From Cristatella mucedo (lineage: Eukaryota; Bryozoa; Phylactolaemata; Cristatellidae), in contig WPIO01000043.1 of NCBI GenBank assembly GCA_009760855.2, forward strand, positions 2,046,001-2,110,000: a stretch of DNA of 64,000 bases, read 5' to 3'. The notes beneath the pieces are model-generated. The model ran no database searches. It had not been told where the DNA came from and was given only the letters and a program-made list of their open reading frames with translations. Position 1 is the first letter of the stretch; every line of letters begins with the position of its first letter. Shown here piece after piece: positions 1 through 10,859 of this stretch. Made by a program: the position numbers and the translations under genes.

Positions 1-412
1 ACTCCACAAAGTCATAAAGACCATGTGGGTGTTACGCAGGAGAGTTTTGTATAGCGCACTCACAGCCTAAGCAGCTTTCGGTACGCATTCGGTAGCCAAC
101 AGACTTCGTCTCACGCAACAAAGAGAAAGTGGGAAGCATAGCAGAGTCAGGAGAGCAGTTGAGGTAGTGAGTAACATAGAAGTAGCAGTTCAGGACCGCT
201 GAAAAAGATGTGCCATAGTCGGCAGTTGGAGAGTAGATGTCGTTGTGTAAGAATTGTGGAAGCGAGTTCCACAGTCTAGGACCTGCAGAGCTAAAGCTTC
301 TGTCGCCAACTGTCTTTAAGCGGAGGAATGGGACAGCTAATTTATTGTCCACACAGGACCTGAGGGTGCGAAAAGGCTGAAACTGATGCAGCAGTTCAGC
401 TAGGTACGAAAT
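1..412 (-). mobile_element. LINE-B 3' portion, cut by window edge
   Basis: LINE-B coding end on the - strand, open from 352 to 32: MDNKLAVPFLRLKTVGDRSF, GPRLWNSLPQFL, YSPTADYGTSFSAVLNCYF, LNCSPDSAMLPTFSLLRET. The 3' hairpin begins at base 1; the tail lies outside. Coding extends upstream to about 412. Confidence 0.88.
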
Positions 413-422
413 TCAGTGGTCC

Positions 423-461
423 GAGCTGCTCTGGTTGACTCAAGTCACACCAGAGCAGCTC
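423..461. repeat. Near-perfect hairpin
   Basis: GAGCTGCTCTGGT (423-435) is the exact reverse complement of ACCAGAGCAGCTC (449-461). Inside, GACT (437-440) pairs with AGTC (443-446). It lies just past the 5' edge of the first LINE-B copy. Confidence 0.85.
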
Positions 462-754
462 AGTCATACCAGGAGATTATTCGGAGAGTTTTTTATAGCT
501 GCAATGATTCTTGCTTGTATCTGGAGATGCATGCCATTTCGTAAGGGTCCTTGCTTGTATTGTTTATTTGTGTTGCCAGAATGTGGATTCGATGCCTTCT
601 AGATAAGACATATATGCCTGGAGCGCTGTATTACTATTATTATTAGAAACGCTTTCGTTAAAAACATACAGGCTTGCCCTGCGGAGCATCACAAATGACT
701 TGATTATGATCAGCTGCAGTGGTTCTCGACTGAGGGATTTGTTCAGATAATACT

Positions 755-1225
755 CAGTTTAATAATAGTAATAATGTATTTCTATAGCACCCCAGAGAAC
801 TGCATCTCTTTCTAGGCACTTGAGATATGCTGCAAAGGAAGCATGGTCAAACGGTTAGTAGTAGCACCCACATACTTCTCAACAAGCCTAAAATGGTTAG
901 AGGTGAAATGAAGAGTCAACATGTAAACATGTGGTAGTGGTAGCATGCACAGTGTTAGCATGCAAAAACACACAAGGGTCAACTCATGAGGACCCACCAT
1001 ACGGTGAGAGAAACTGGTACATTTACAGCTTTTTAATTGTCAGGAAGGATGTCATCTGGTCAGTCAGTTGTGACTTCCAGGCTTTTGGAGCATACACACT
1101 ACAGGCAAGGTCTCCAAACGATTTGAGGTTTGTACGAGGCATTACTTAACGATTGAGTCTGAGATGCAGGTGGTACTTAGTCTTGTGGGGTAGTAGGCTG
1201 GAGGTAGATAGACTGGAGCCTGGCT
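755..1225 (-). mobile_element. LINE-A 3' fragment
   Basis: An ATT-rich tail (755-780) is followed by a degenerate hairpin (caccccagagaactg...ctaggcacttg), the 3' UTR with its CATGCACAGTGTTAGCATGC-type block, and the end of the C-terminal domain up to about 1225, all on the - strand. Heavily mutated; no open frame of note. Confidence 0.8.
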
Positions 1226-2104
1226 TAATGTAAGTGTCTATGGCTAGGTTGCCCTAAAAGTCAATTAAATCTTCAGACTCTTTTAAACGTCCAGGTTTGT
1301 CAGTAAGCAAAACAACTCGTATCGCAGCTAAGTCACCATCCCTGGCCATCGAGGAATGCATCACGTTGACTCATTTTGTGGCTTGCAGAATTTCTGCTCA
1401 TTGGCTCGCTAAGTTTCGAAAGATAATTATGGCCCAGTAGACTAGCTCGTCCGGTCAGCCACCCAAGTAGGACTTACTGAGCTGCTGCTGGGCCTGGCCT
1501 GGGGGCGGTGGTGGAAAAAAGCTAGCTTCACCAGCGAAGGTCAAAATCGCGAGTCAAACCAAAGAAAGAAAAAACAAAAGCCACTGTTAAACTCGCTATC
1601 AGGGCTTGACAAAACTCTCGCCGGATACAGTACACGCCATGCTTGGCTGCATGCCAGCCAATTAGCAGAAGAGTTTTTGACTAGCCGCCAGGTACTAGAT
1701 CGAACGACTAGAATTATATTCAATAGTATTATTCAATAGTATCCGGAATAGCTGTGCTGCTTTTGCTCTTTACAGCAGCGCAGCGTTTCTATTTCGGCGG
1801 TGAGAGCTGAAACCCTTTCAGATCACTTTACGGTAGCAACGAAGAGCGCCTGGCATGATCAACCAGCACAGTTGCAAGGCATCCGCATGTACTGAAGAGC
1901 CGCACTCGTGGATGAGGCTGCGAGCTGATAGGATGAGGTACGCTTAGTTTCAATTGTCAAATCTGAGGATGGCCTGGAAAGTCTAGTCACCTTCGGTGTC
2001 GGTCTTTTCGTGAAGGGAAAACTGAGGGTCAGGTAGCTCAGATAGGGTAGCTTGAGCGCGATCAGCTGAGTTCATGGGATATTTATCGCCCGGGGAAGAA
2101 CGAC
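1226..2104. other. Unassigned, no gene seen
   Basis: No motif, splice-bounded exon or repeat family recognised. Only short stop-bounded frames. Confidence 0.6.
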
Positions 2105-2682
2105 GCAGCTTGCGTAGCTTAGATGGGTAAACCGCATCTAAGTTGGTCCGTGCATTTGTGACATCCCGTCTTGACTTCTGTTAACTCACTGCTTGCTGGC
2201 CTACCCGCATGTGCGATCAGGCGCTTGCAGCTGGTGCAAAACCTTGCAACTAGGCTTGTCTGTCGTGAGCGTCGCAGCAGCCACATCACACGGCTTCTCG
2301 TTGACCTGTGATGGCTACCAGTCAAGCAATGGATTGACATCAAGGTTTAGTCGCTCACTTTTAGGTCCTTCCATTCTTTGGCTCCAGCCGACTTATCAGA
2401 TCTACTCCCCCACGTGGCCAAGCATCGAACCACCCGCTTTTCGTAATATAAATATTTACCAATACATCGTGCAAAACTCAAATCCTTTGGAGACCGTGGC
2501 CTTAATTTGTTTGTTTCCAAAGCCTAGAACTCACTTTCGTCACGATATCCCCTGACTTTACCGCATTTAAAAAGAAATTAAAAACGCACCTATTTATGAC
2601 AGCATGTAGTGGGTCCCTGGGATTCGTCCTTTATGGGGCTATGGGTGCTGACACTGTTGCATGCCGCCACTAACAACACCTG
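2105..2682 (+). pseudogene. LINE-A copy, left part (split by LINE-B)
   Basis: The C-terminal domain and start of the 3' UTR of a LINE-A: gttggtccgtgcatttgtgac through ccactaacaacacctg. The frame is broken repeatedly. It is interrupted at 2683 by a LINE-B fragment and resumes at 2954. Confidence 0.88.
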
Positions 2683-2953
2683 AATGTATCTTCGTCACTA
2701 ACTCCACAAAGTCATAAAGACCATGTGGGTGTTACGCAGGAGAGTTTTGTATAGCGCACTCACAGCCTAAGCGGCTTTCGGTACGCATTCGGTACCCAAC
2801 AGACTTCGTCTCCCGCAACAAAGAGAAAGTGGGAAGCATAGCAGAGTCAGGAGAGTAGTTGAGGTAGTGAGTAGCATAGAAGTAGCAGTCCAGGACCGCT
2901 GAAAAAGATGTGCCATAGTCGGCAGTTGGAGAGTAGTTGTCGTTGCGTAAGAA
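2683..2953 (-). mobile_element. LINE-B fragment inserted in LINE-A
   Basis: A 5'-truncated LINE-B 3' end (- strand): tail aatgtatcttcg, hairpin region, 3' UTR, and the C-terminal coding end up to the YSPTADYGT segment. ACCTG occurs on both sides (2678-2682, 2954-2958) and LINE-A sequence continues across it, so this is an insertion. Confidence 0.85.
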
Positions 2954-3125
2954 ACCTGCTTGCTGACCGTGTGCATGTCGCCCCTAACCATATTATTCAT
3001 GCTGTTTATCAAACGTGATACCACTCACCATTTGATCGTGTTTCCTTTGCAGCAAACGTAAAGCGCGTAGAAAGAGATTGAGTTCTCTGAGGGTGCTTTA
3101 TCGAGTGTATTATTATAATTATTAC
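2954..3125 (+). mobile_element. LINE-A 3' end, right part of split copy
   Basis: The rest of the 3' UTR (gctgaccgtgtgcatgtcgcccctaacc), hairpin (gtaaagcgcgtag...ctgagggtgcttta) and ATT-like tail. It completes the copy begun at 2105. Confidence 0.88.
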
Positions 3126-3636
3126 TGGCGGCGCGTTCCATCCACCCGCTTTCGGTGTCAATGTCGGAGTGCCCCCCTAAAAGTGAGTAAAAATGTTAAA
3201 GTTGATCAGCTGCTTGACGGAAGCCTTACGAGGGCGACCGTTTCATCATTCGAGAGAGATAAACCTGAGTTTTTTATTGCACCGTTCTTTTTTAAGCATG
3301 TCAACGGCTTGGCACCTTTGACAGCTGCGTTCCAGTCTGACTGCCCTCATTTATCAGGCGACGTGAGACATCAGACACGAGTTCAGGAGAAAAGAAAAAG
3401 AATCATAAGAGGGCTGGAACTAATCACCTGTATCGGACGCCGCCCAAGGAGCATTTTACGTAGCACCATTTATATAGCAACAGCCAAGCAAGCAAAGATG
3501 AATTATGACAATGGTCAAGGATGAAATAGCCAGGCTGGCTTAAAAACAATTGCTAGAGCAATTTGACGAATATCAGAATCGATGCCAAACAGTCACGGCC
3601 ATCCGAGCGAAAGTATCGGCAGCAATAGTATTTTTG
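3126..3636. other. Unassigned; one 148-codon chance frame
   Basis: A + strand frame (3078-3524) begins inside the LINE-A tail. FERDKPEFFIAPFFFKHVNG is the most protein-like part, but no family is recognised. Confidence 0.4.
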
Positions 3637-4064
3637 TGTGTAATGTATCTCTGTTGGTAACTCCACAAAGTCATTAAGACTATGTGGGTGTTACGCAGGA
3701 GAGTTTTGTATAGCCCACTCACAGCCTAAGCGGCTTTCGGTACGCATTTGCAAACCAACAGACTTCATCTCGCGAAACACAGAGAAAATGGGAAGCATAG
3801 CAGAGTCAGGAGAGCAGTTGAGGTAGTGAGTTGCATGGAAGTAGCAGCTCAGGACGGCTGGAAAGAATGTGCCATAGTCGGCAGCAGGAGAGTAGCTGCC
3901 GTTGCGTGAGACTCTAGGAAGCGAGTTCCACAGCCTAGGACATGCAGATCTAAATCTTCTATCGCCAACGGTCTTTAAGCGGAGAAATGGAACAGCTAAT
4001 TTATTGTCCATACAGGTCCTGAGAGCACGAGAAGGCTAAAACTGGTGCAGCAGTCCAACTAGGT
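3637..4064 (-). pseudogene. LINE-B copy, 3' part (split by SINE-2)
   Basis: Tail gtaatgtatctctg, hairpin, and an open 106-codon end (3691-4011). Interrupted after TAGGT (4060-4064) by a SINE-2 copy; it resumes at 4222. Confidence 0.88.
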
Positions 4065-4216
4065 CGTGAGCCGTGATGGCACACAAGGTAAGGCGGTTGC
4101 TTTCACGATTCCTGCGGTGGGCGATCCTTTATCGTCTCTGCAAGCGGTGGTGATAGCCGTAAAGGCTCTTCTGTCGCTATACATAAAGAGGCTGTTTAAT
4201 AAGCTAGGATTTTTTT
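4065..4216 (+). mobile_element. SINE-2 inserted in LINE-B
   Basis: A 152-bp SINE-2: GTGAGCCGTGATGGCACAC head, a decayed tRNA-like B-box region, then the body gcaagcggtggtgatagccgtaaaggctcttctgtcgctatac and tail. TAGGT flanks both sides (4060-4064, 4217-4221), and LINE-B sequence is continuous across it. Confidence 0.85.
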
Positions 4217-4221
4217 TAGGT

Positions 4222-4740
4222 ATGAAGGAGCCAAGCCGCGGCCCTGTGGGTCAGCGTAAGAATTCTGCTCTGTATTCGTGCCATCATAGCTTATTTTTAT
4301 AAGCAAAGGAGACACATGGTCAAACTTCAAGTATTTGCAAACTTGCCCCGCAGCCGTATTTATGGGCAGCTGCTGTGGCCAAGCGGCTTTTTTGGTAGCC
4401 CAGCCGAAAGGGATTTCCAACAATCTAGCCGAGATAGAACCAAGGAGCTAGTTCAATTTTTTGCAAGCCACCTTGGAAGACAGTTCTTAGTCTTAGACAG
4501 GGATTGACGTGATGGCTAGATCCAAAAGTAGTCTTCCGAAAGAGGCTTTTAAAATTTAGGCAGTCGTCGAAGACGATAACTAAATTCCGAGCAAGCGGTG
4601 ATGGTCGCACAACAGCATCACTTAATAGAAGAGCAAAGCCTTCTAATCTAGTGACATGTTTAGTATATCCTGTGAGCAGCGATTCTGTTCTATCGGCGTT
4701 TAGTTACAAGAAATTTTTTCCGACACGTGGTATCAAACCG
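4222..4740 (-). pseudogene. LINE-B copy, 5' part of split element
   Basis: Continues the 3637 element: a degraded ELGWMPVEQRI region, the AARLVFKSQ region, and further to the segment after RT block C (start of block D near 4700). Frames are broken. Confidence 0.78.
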
Positions 4741-5123
4741 ATTAAAAGAAAGCGAAAGAAAGGAAAAATGCACAGGGCAGATGCGAGGGATTGTATTGAG
4801 TTGGGGACCAGAGGTGGTGATAGCTGTCCGAGCGATGCGACTAGGTGCGTCACTACGTTTGTGGGGTCAAGCCCAGGTCAGCGAAGTTGGTAATGAGAGC
4901 ATACAATTAAATTGGACTACCAGGAGCTGCTTTGCACCCAAGACAAAAGGGGACTTTTTCAAAGTCAACCTAGCCATATATTCCTTTTTAGGTCGCTCGA
5001 TGGCGTTTCGGTATCGCTGCTATAGTCAAGTATTGGCGGTTTTTCAAAGCCTTAATACAACCAACTAACTAGTAAGATCACTCACCCTTTGAGAAATAAT
5101 CCCTAACCCAAGTCTTGGGAGCA

Positions 5124-5125
<2 letters not shown>

Positions 5126-5204
<79 letters not shown>

Positions 5205-5226
5205 GGGAGGGAGGGAGGGAGGGAGA
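5126..5226 (+). repeat. (GA)n microsatellite with GGGA end
   Basis: About 74 bp of uninterrupted GA followed by six GGA/GGGA units. Confidence 0.98.
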
Positions 5227-6856
5227 GAGCTTATGAATTGAGTGCTTATGCATACTGAAAAGGCATCTTACCATTAACCAATTGACATGTTTTCTAAAGA
5301 GATCAAATTCTCTTAGAGCCCATTCAAATCTGTAAGCATTTTTATTCCTATTGAAAACTTGATATATTTATCGATTTAATTTTATTATGTTGGACTATCT
5401 AGGAAAGAAAGTCTACTTTCAAGTGACTTTGCTCTCGATGAAGCCGAGGTACACCTAACATAAACAGGGTACTCGATTCAAGAATGAATTTGCAGTCGGA
5501 CCGCTTATAACAGCAACAGCAGCTAAAGAGTGCTGTGGTAGGACTACTACCCAGCAGAGACACCCCTTCAGTGATTAGATAAGCTGTGATGGCATGGAGA
5601 AACAGCTTACTACTCCAGAGAACAAGTCTTACTAATAGCTGGCGGAAGTAAGCAAATCAAGCCTTAGCCAGAAAAATCCGTTTGGAAGGCATGATCGTGG
5701 TAGAAATTTATAAGTAGCCAATAAGAGGCTAATCTACACAATATCGGCAATAGCAAAGCAGAATACTATACACACAGAAATATGGCAGAAACAGTAGATA
5801 TAACACATTTTGATTTATATGTTGAATGCCAGCAATACGACACACATAAGTACTCAAACCAATGCTCACTTTTCATGACAATACATGAATAGTTGTAATA
5901 GAGACAACATCCGTTGTCTTATAACACCAGTAGCATGCGGCAGTATCACCACCTATAGGCAAGTGAGAGTGAAATCAAGGGTAACACAGCGACAATAGTA
6001 AGAATTGAATTTTTCTCGTGGCTGGCCAAGTCAGGTCCAATCCAGCTACCAAGCCCACGAGTTATCTCATCAAGGCCTCCTGACTCAGGATCGGTCAGGC
6101 AAAGCTCAAGCAACAGCTGATAAGATGAATGCCTGCAGCGAGACATAAAACATCAAGTCCAGAAGCGTCCTTTACGAAAGGCTCTCAGATCACGAGTCGG
6201 ATATCGGCATTTGCACGGCTGTCAACCAGCATCGGCTCGAGATCAGACGGTAATTGTGAAGTTTATAGCAGCCGAGGCAACCAATCATCATCGGCAATGC
6301 TGAATTGCTGCTCAGCTACTTAGACATATGACGTTTGTTCACACGACCAACCACCATTTGTAGTCGTTGCAAATGATCACGTCAAGCAAGCTTGGATGTG
6401 CTATGTCCAGTCACTCAGCAGCTGCTCAGCTGCTGCTGTTCCAAATCAAAGGCACTGGTATTGCACTTTGACCTCTTTGCTAGCTATTTACCACCACTGC
6501 AAGCTGCCAGAGGCTGTTGCTCCTATACCAGCACATTGCCTGGACCACAAGCAGCATTAAACGGTTATCAGCTCCTGCTCAAGCAACTAAAATCAGGTCA
6601 CATGTAAGACAATAAGTTGATGTCGTAGCAACCGTCGATCTACAGCAGATACGAAAATACTTTATGAGGAATGTATATCAGCACAATGACAAAGCCTGCA
6701 GTGAACACATGAGGCATTGTTTAGGTGTAGGAATAGCCTGTATCGAAAGAGAAACACAATTACCGTATACAAAAGTAAACCACGATAATCAAGAGGCTAA
6801 TCAGAGGTTCTATGTCTCACTGGGCAAGGCCAGTGCTCCATAGGCATGCCACAGAG

Positions 6857-6857
<1 letters not shown>

Positions 6858-6942
<85 letters not shown>

Positions 6943-6966
6943 TGTGTGTGTGTGAGAGAGAGAGCA
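6858..6966 (+). repeat. (GA)n microsatellite with (TG)n insert
   Basis: GA repeats with a short TG run at 6940-6953. Abuts the SINE-1 copy at 6985. Confidence 0.98.
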
Positions 6967-6984
6967 AGAGACGAACATGACCAT

Positions 6985-7140
6985 ATAATTAAAAAAATAT
7001 AATTCATTTATATAGCGCCCCAAGAGAACTTAATCACTATTCAGGCACTTCACATATGCCTCGGGGCTCGAGCCCACGACCTCAGTCAGACCTTGGTTGG
7101 GGCGAGCACCTTAAAAACCGCTAGACCAAACCAGACCATA
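6985..7140 (-). mobile_element. SINE-1 (tRNA head, LINE-A-type tail)
   Basis: Reverse strand: TGGTTTGGTCTAGCGG head, GGCTCGAGCCC-type B box (cgtgggctcgagccccgagg), then tgaagtgcctgaatagtgattaagttctcttggggcgctata and an AT-rich end. Same layout as the 17.4-kb copy. Confidence 0.85.
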
Positions 7141-8109
7141 CAGCAAGTAGGCAAGGAAGGGAGGAGAGAAGAAGAGAGGAGGCAGAAAAAAGGGAGGAAG
7201 GGAAGGGAGCAGCAGGGGAGGAGACCGACATACATTGAAAGGATGATGGGAAGGAGTGGGGAGAGTTCCAGGCATGAAAGGCAAGGAATGGCAGCAGGGG
7301 CAGACATAGGTATTTACATTATTAACATTCACTTCTTCAAGGAGACGGTTCACCACTGCAGTGTACACCCGATTGTCATCAAGTGATAGTGCCGAATGAT
7401 AAGGTGCCCAAAGACTTAACCCCTTAACAGCATGTGGCAAAGCCGCGAAGATAGCTACTGGAGACAACCCTGATCGAAGTGCAATATTAGCATGCCTTCG
7501 TAGATATCTTTTCCATAAGGTGACACAAGGACAGCGCAGCTATCAAACGCTGGGTCAGCATCAATGAGCTCATTAATTGTCGAGTAAATGGACATTTTAT
7601 TGGCGATCACAACTCAATTTTTTTACTAAGCGTTGCCGAGGTCGGCTGTTTGTTACAGCTCCTAGCACAGGTGCTGGTCTCTGGCAAAGATATGCATGCA
7701 CGGCAGTTATGTCAGCAAGGAAAGAGAATACATGTAGTCAGCCAGATCCAAATGATACTATGCACACAGTACTAATAAGAAAATCTCATGTTCATACTAA
7801 AGAATGTGTGTGACTTGTATGAGATCTCAACTATCTCTTGCAGTCCTACTTGGCAAACGATGAAAGTGTCCTCAATTAGCCCACTGGATAGGACAGAAAC
7901 TCAGAGAGGAAGGGGTTTGGCTAAGACACACGAGTACTAGGCAACTGCACTATCAGCAACCATGCAGCAAGTGAATGATTCAAGAAGTGGTAGTTTGGCC
8001 TCTGTTTCAATCACTAGAAAATGTACTCAGTCGTTAAACTTAGCTTAAAACCAGCATGCCTCATCCAAACAAAACCAATCACAATCTGATTGAGCGCATG
8101 AGCTTTGCT

Positions 8110-8710
8110 ACTACACATTCTAGGCTTTCACTTCTGCTTCGTTACTACACAGTCTAGGCTTTCGCTTCTATGTGGATGACATTCAGCTGTACCTTTGCTT
8201 TGATCCCTACCAACCCTCCAGCACGTCGAGTTCTCCCAACTCACTTGCTGCATGTTTTTGATGACATCGGCAGATAGATGCCAGCAAAGTTTCTTAAATT
8301 GAATGATGATCATAGTAACTTACTAGTTATGGGAAAAACAAAGAAATTGGAAAGGCTGACGCTCAAAATCGGCTCTGACAGCTTATCTCCTGTTGAATCT
8401 GCATGAAATCTAGGTGTCATGTTCCAAAGTGGCCTTTCGTAAGACGACCACATCAGCTCCACAATCAAGTCTGCCTACTTTCAGCTACATATTTAGTGCG
8501 ATTATTCAGGCTTTTCAGACAGGAATACCAAATCTAAGTTGGTCAATGCATTTGAGACATCCGGTCTTGACTTCTGCAACTCACTGCTTGCAGGTCTAAT
8601 CAATCAGGAGCTTACAGCTGATGAAACACTCCGCAGCTAGGCTTGTCTGTCGTGAGCTTCGCAGTTGCCAAATCGCACCACTTCTCGTCGACCTACACGG
8701 GCTAGCCAAT
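8110..8710 (+). pseudogene. LINE-A internal fragment
   Basis: From RT block C (FYVDDIQLYLCFDPYQPS near 8165, with Ala to Val in YADD) through block D (LLVMGK) and part of the C-terminal domain to about 8705. No tail; frames are broken. Confidence 0.82.
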
Positions 8711-9204
8711 AGTCTACCCAAACATTCCATCTGCATTGAAATCAGTTCTAAATGATGAGGAACTTCCTATTCCGAGACCTCCAGCCGGATATTCTATTGA
8801 TTCATCTGATGATAGAACAAGGATGAGCCGACCTGCTCTTCACTCGATACGTCAGCAAGCAGCGATCTCGATTTCCACAATGATGCATCATAAACCCCAA
8901 ACAGAACAACGCAGGAAGAACTATGTGACCTGGTTCGTGATTTGGACTTCATCAAGAACAGGGCAGAGTAGCTAGGATCATGACAACAACAATGGAATTT
9001 TCTCAAAAAGATGTCACAATTATCTTACATCGAAAGCGGTGCCAGCACTTGGAACCTTTCTTCAGAAAGGAAAGAAGGCTGGTGTTCTGTCCAAAATTGA
9101 AGGGGTCATTAACGTCTTACAAATCACTCATCACATACAAGAATGGAGACTATTTGTAGACTCTTCAAAACTGAGTCTCTAGACGGTGTGCTTTTGCAGA
9201 ATGC

Positions 9205-10795
9205 ACACCGTAATAATAATAATAATAATAATAATGCACTTGATAAAGCGCCCTCAGAGAACTTAATCTCTCTCTAGGCGCTTTACATTTGCTGCAAAGG
9301 AAAATGCAATTGAATGGTAAGTAAAATCATGCTTGAAAAACAAACAACATGGTTAGGGGTGACACGCACAGGGTCAGCATGCAAATGTGGTTAGTGGCAG
9401 CATGCACAGTGTCAGCACGCATAAGCACGTGAAGGACGAATCACAGGGACTCACTAAATGCTGTCCTAAATAGGTGTGTTTTTGAGTTCCTTTTAAATGT
9501 GGTCAGGTCAGGGGATGTTCTGACGCAGGTCGGGAGGGAGTTCCAGGCCTTGGGAGCATACGAACTAAATGCACGGTCTCCAAAGGATTTAAGGTTTGTA
9601 CGAGGTATTTCTAGACTGTTGGATTCCAAAAAGCAGGTGGTACGATGCTTGGCCTGATAAGGTAGTATATCTGAGAGATAGGCTGGAGCCAAAGAATGAA
9701 GGGACCTAAAAGTGAGCGACAAAACCTTGAAGTCAATCCGTATCTTGACTGGGAGCCAGTGCAGGTCTGCGAGAAGTGGTGTGATGTGGCAACTGCGACG
9801 CTCACGACAGACAAGCCTAGCTGCAGAGTTTTGCAATCGCCGGATCGCACATGCTGGGAGGCCAGTAAGCAGTGAGTTGCAGAAGTCGAGACGGGTTGTC
9901 ACGAATGCATGGACCAACTTGGACGTGGTATCCTTATCTAAACAAGCCCGAAGTTTAGCAATGTTATGAAGCTGAAAATAGGCGGATTTGACTGTGGAGC
10001 TGATATGGTCGTCTAACGAGAGGTCGCGTTGGAATATGACACATAGATTTCGAGCTGATTCAACTGGAGATATGCTGGCAGAGCCAATTTTGAGATTCAG
10101 CCTTTCCAATCTCTGAATCACACTGGGTTTTCCCATAACTAGTAAGTTAGTTTTATCATCGTTTAGTTTTAGAAAATTTGCTGCCATCCATGTGCGGATG
10201 TCATCAATGCATGCAGCAAGTGAGTTGAGAGAATTTGAGGTGCTCGAAGGCTGGGAGGGATCAAAGCAAAGGTACAACTGAGTGTCATCCGCATAGAAGT
10301 GAAAGCCTTGATTGTGCTTGGCAATCACATCAGCAAGAGGCTGAGTATAAACCGCGAAAAGAACAAGACCTAGCACGGAGCCCTGAGGTACTCCATATTT
10401 CAGAGGTACTTCAGATGACCTTTGTCCATTCACGTCAATACTCTGGAGTCTCACACTGAGATAGGACCTGAACCACTGCAGAGCAGTGCCAGTGATGCCC
10501 AGACGAGATGAGAGGCGCTCTTTGTGATCGATGGTATCAAAAGCTGCCGAAAGATTAAGCAAAACAAGCAGAGACACTCTACCCATGTCTGCATTCCTAC
10601 GTAGGTCGTTGTATACCCTAAGCAATGCTGACTCAGTGGAGTGATTAGCTCTAAAGCCAGACTGGAACTTACTAGCATGGTGTGAGGTTTCGATATATGA
10701 GTTCAGCTGGTCTACCACGACCCGTTCTAGTGTCTTTGATAGGAATGGTAGAAGGGAGACTGGGCGGTAGTTGCTTAAGTTCTCTTGGTCTAGTG
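9205..10795 (-). mobile_element. LINE-A copy with long open RT frame
   Basis: A LINE-A (L2/CR1-like) copy in - orientation. Its 3' end is at the left: (ATT)n tail, then the terminal hairpin (cgccctcagagaac...ctaggcg) and the 3' UTR to about 9440. Coding sequence runs up to about 10790, where the reverse strand reads NLSNYRPVSLLPFLSK, the start of the RT domain. The endonuclease is missing, so the copy is 5'-truncated. The open frame is described separately. It is among the better preserved members here. Confidence 0.9.
9441..10718 (-). CDS. LINE-A reverse transcriptase ORF (5'-truncated)
   Basis: A 425-codon uninterrupted frame encodes the RT and C-terminal region of LINE-A, which copies element RNA at a nicked chromosomal target. 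Visible RT blocks in order: fingers region [20 protein letters not shown]; block A LLVLLNLSAAFDTIDHK; block B YGVPQGSVLGLVLF; catalytic block [12 protein letters not shown]; and block D LKLNDDKTNLLVMG. The C-terminal domain carries SAARLVCRERRSCHITPLLA and DLHWLPVKIRIDFKVLSL. Compared with sibling copies, in-frame deletions remove residues after IDHK (siblings have VLLERL) and in RLQNSAA (siblings [10 protein letters not shown]), so the enzyme is probably impaired despite the open frame. The frame also continues upstream of the first usable start. Confidence 0.85.
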   Translation of the reverse strand: MVDQLNSYIETSHHASKFQSGFRANHSTESALLRVYNDLRRNADMGRVSLLVLLNLSAAFDTIDHKERLSSRLGITGTALQWFRSYLSVRLQSIDVNGQRSSEVPLKYGVPQGSVLGLVLFAVYTQPLADVIAKHNQGFHFYADDTQLYLCFDPSQPSSTSNSLNSLAACIDDIRTWMAANFLKLNDDKTNLLVMGKPSVIQRLERLNLKIGSASISPVESARNLCVIFQRDLSLDDHISSTVKSAYFQLHNIAKLRACLDKDTTSKLVHAFVTTRLDFCNSLLTGLPACAIRRLQNSAARLVCRERRSCHITPLLADLHWLPVKIRIDFKVLSLTFRSLHSLAPAYLSDILPYQAKHRTTCFLESNSLEIPRTNLKSFGDRAFSSYAPKAWNSLPTCVRTSPDLTTFKRNSKTHLFRTAFSESL

Positions 10796-10859
10796 TAGCT
10801 CATGTGTCTCATGGTCTAGTGTAGCTCATAGCTATACCGTCACCTATTGCAGTAGCACA

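Larger units (their letters stand above)
4741..8109. other. Unassigned except two (GA)n tracts and a SINE-1
   Basis: A possible short exon-like block on the - strand near 6030-6115 (ELCLTDPESGGLDEITRGLG) lies downstream of an AG acceptor at about 6120, but no clear donor is seen, so it is not called. Otherwise intron- or intergenic-like. Confidence 0.45.

Noticed and set aside
5065-5274. Leu-Ser repeat frame
   Set aside because: Translation of the (GA)n/(CT)n microsatellite; the same applies at 6810-7023, 36.8 kb and 55.6-55.9 kb.
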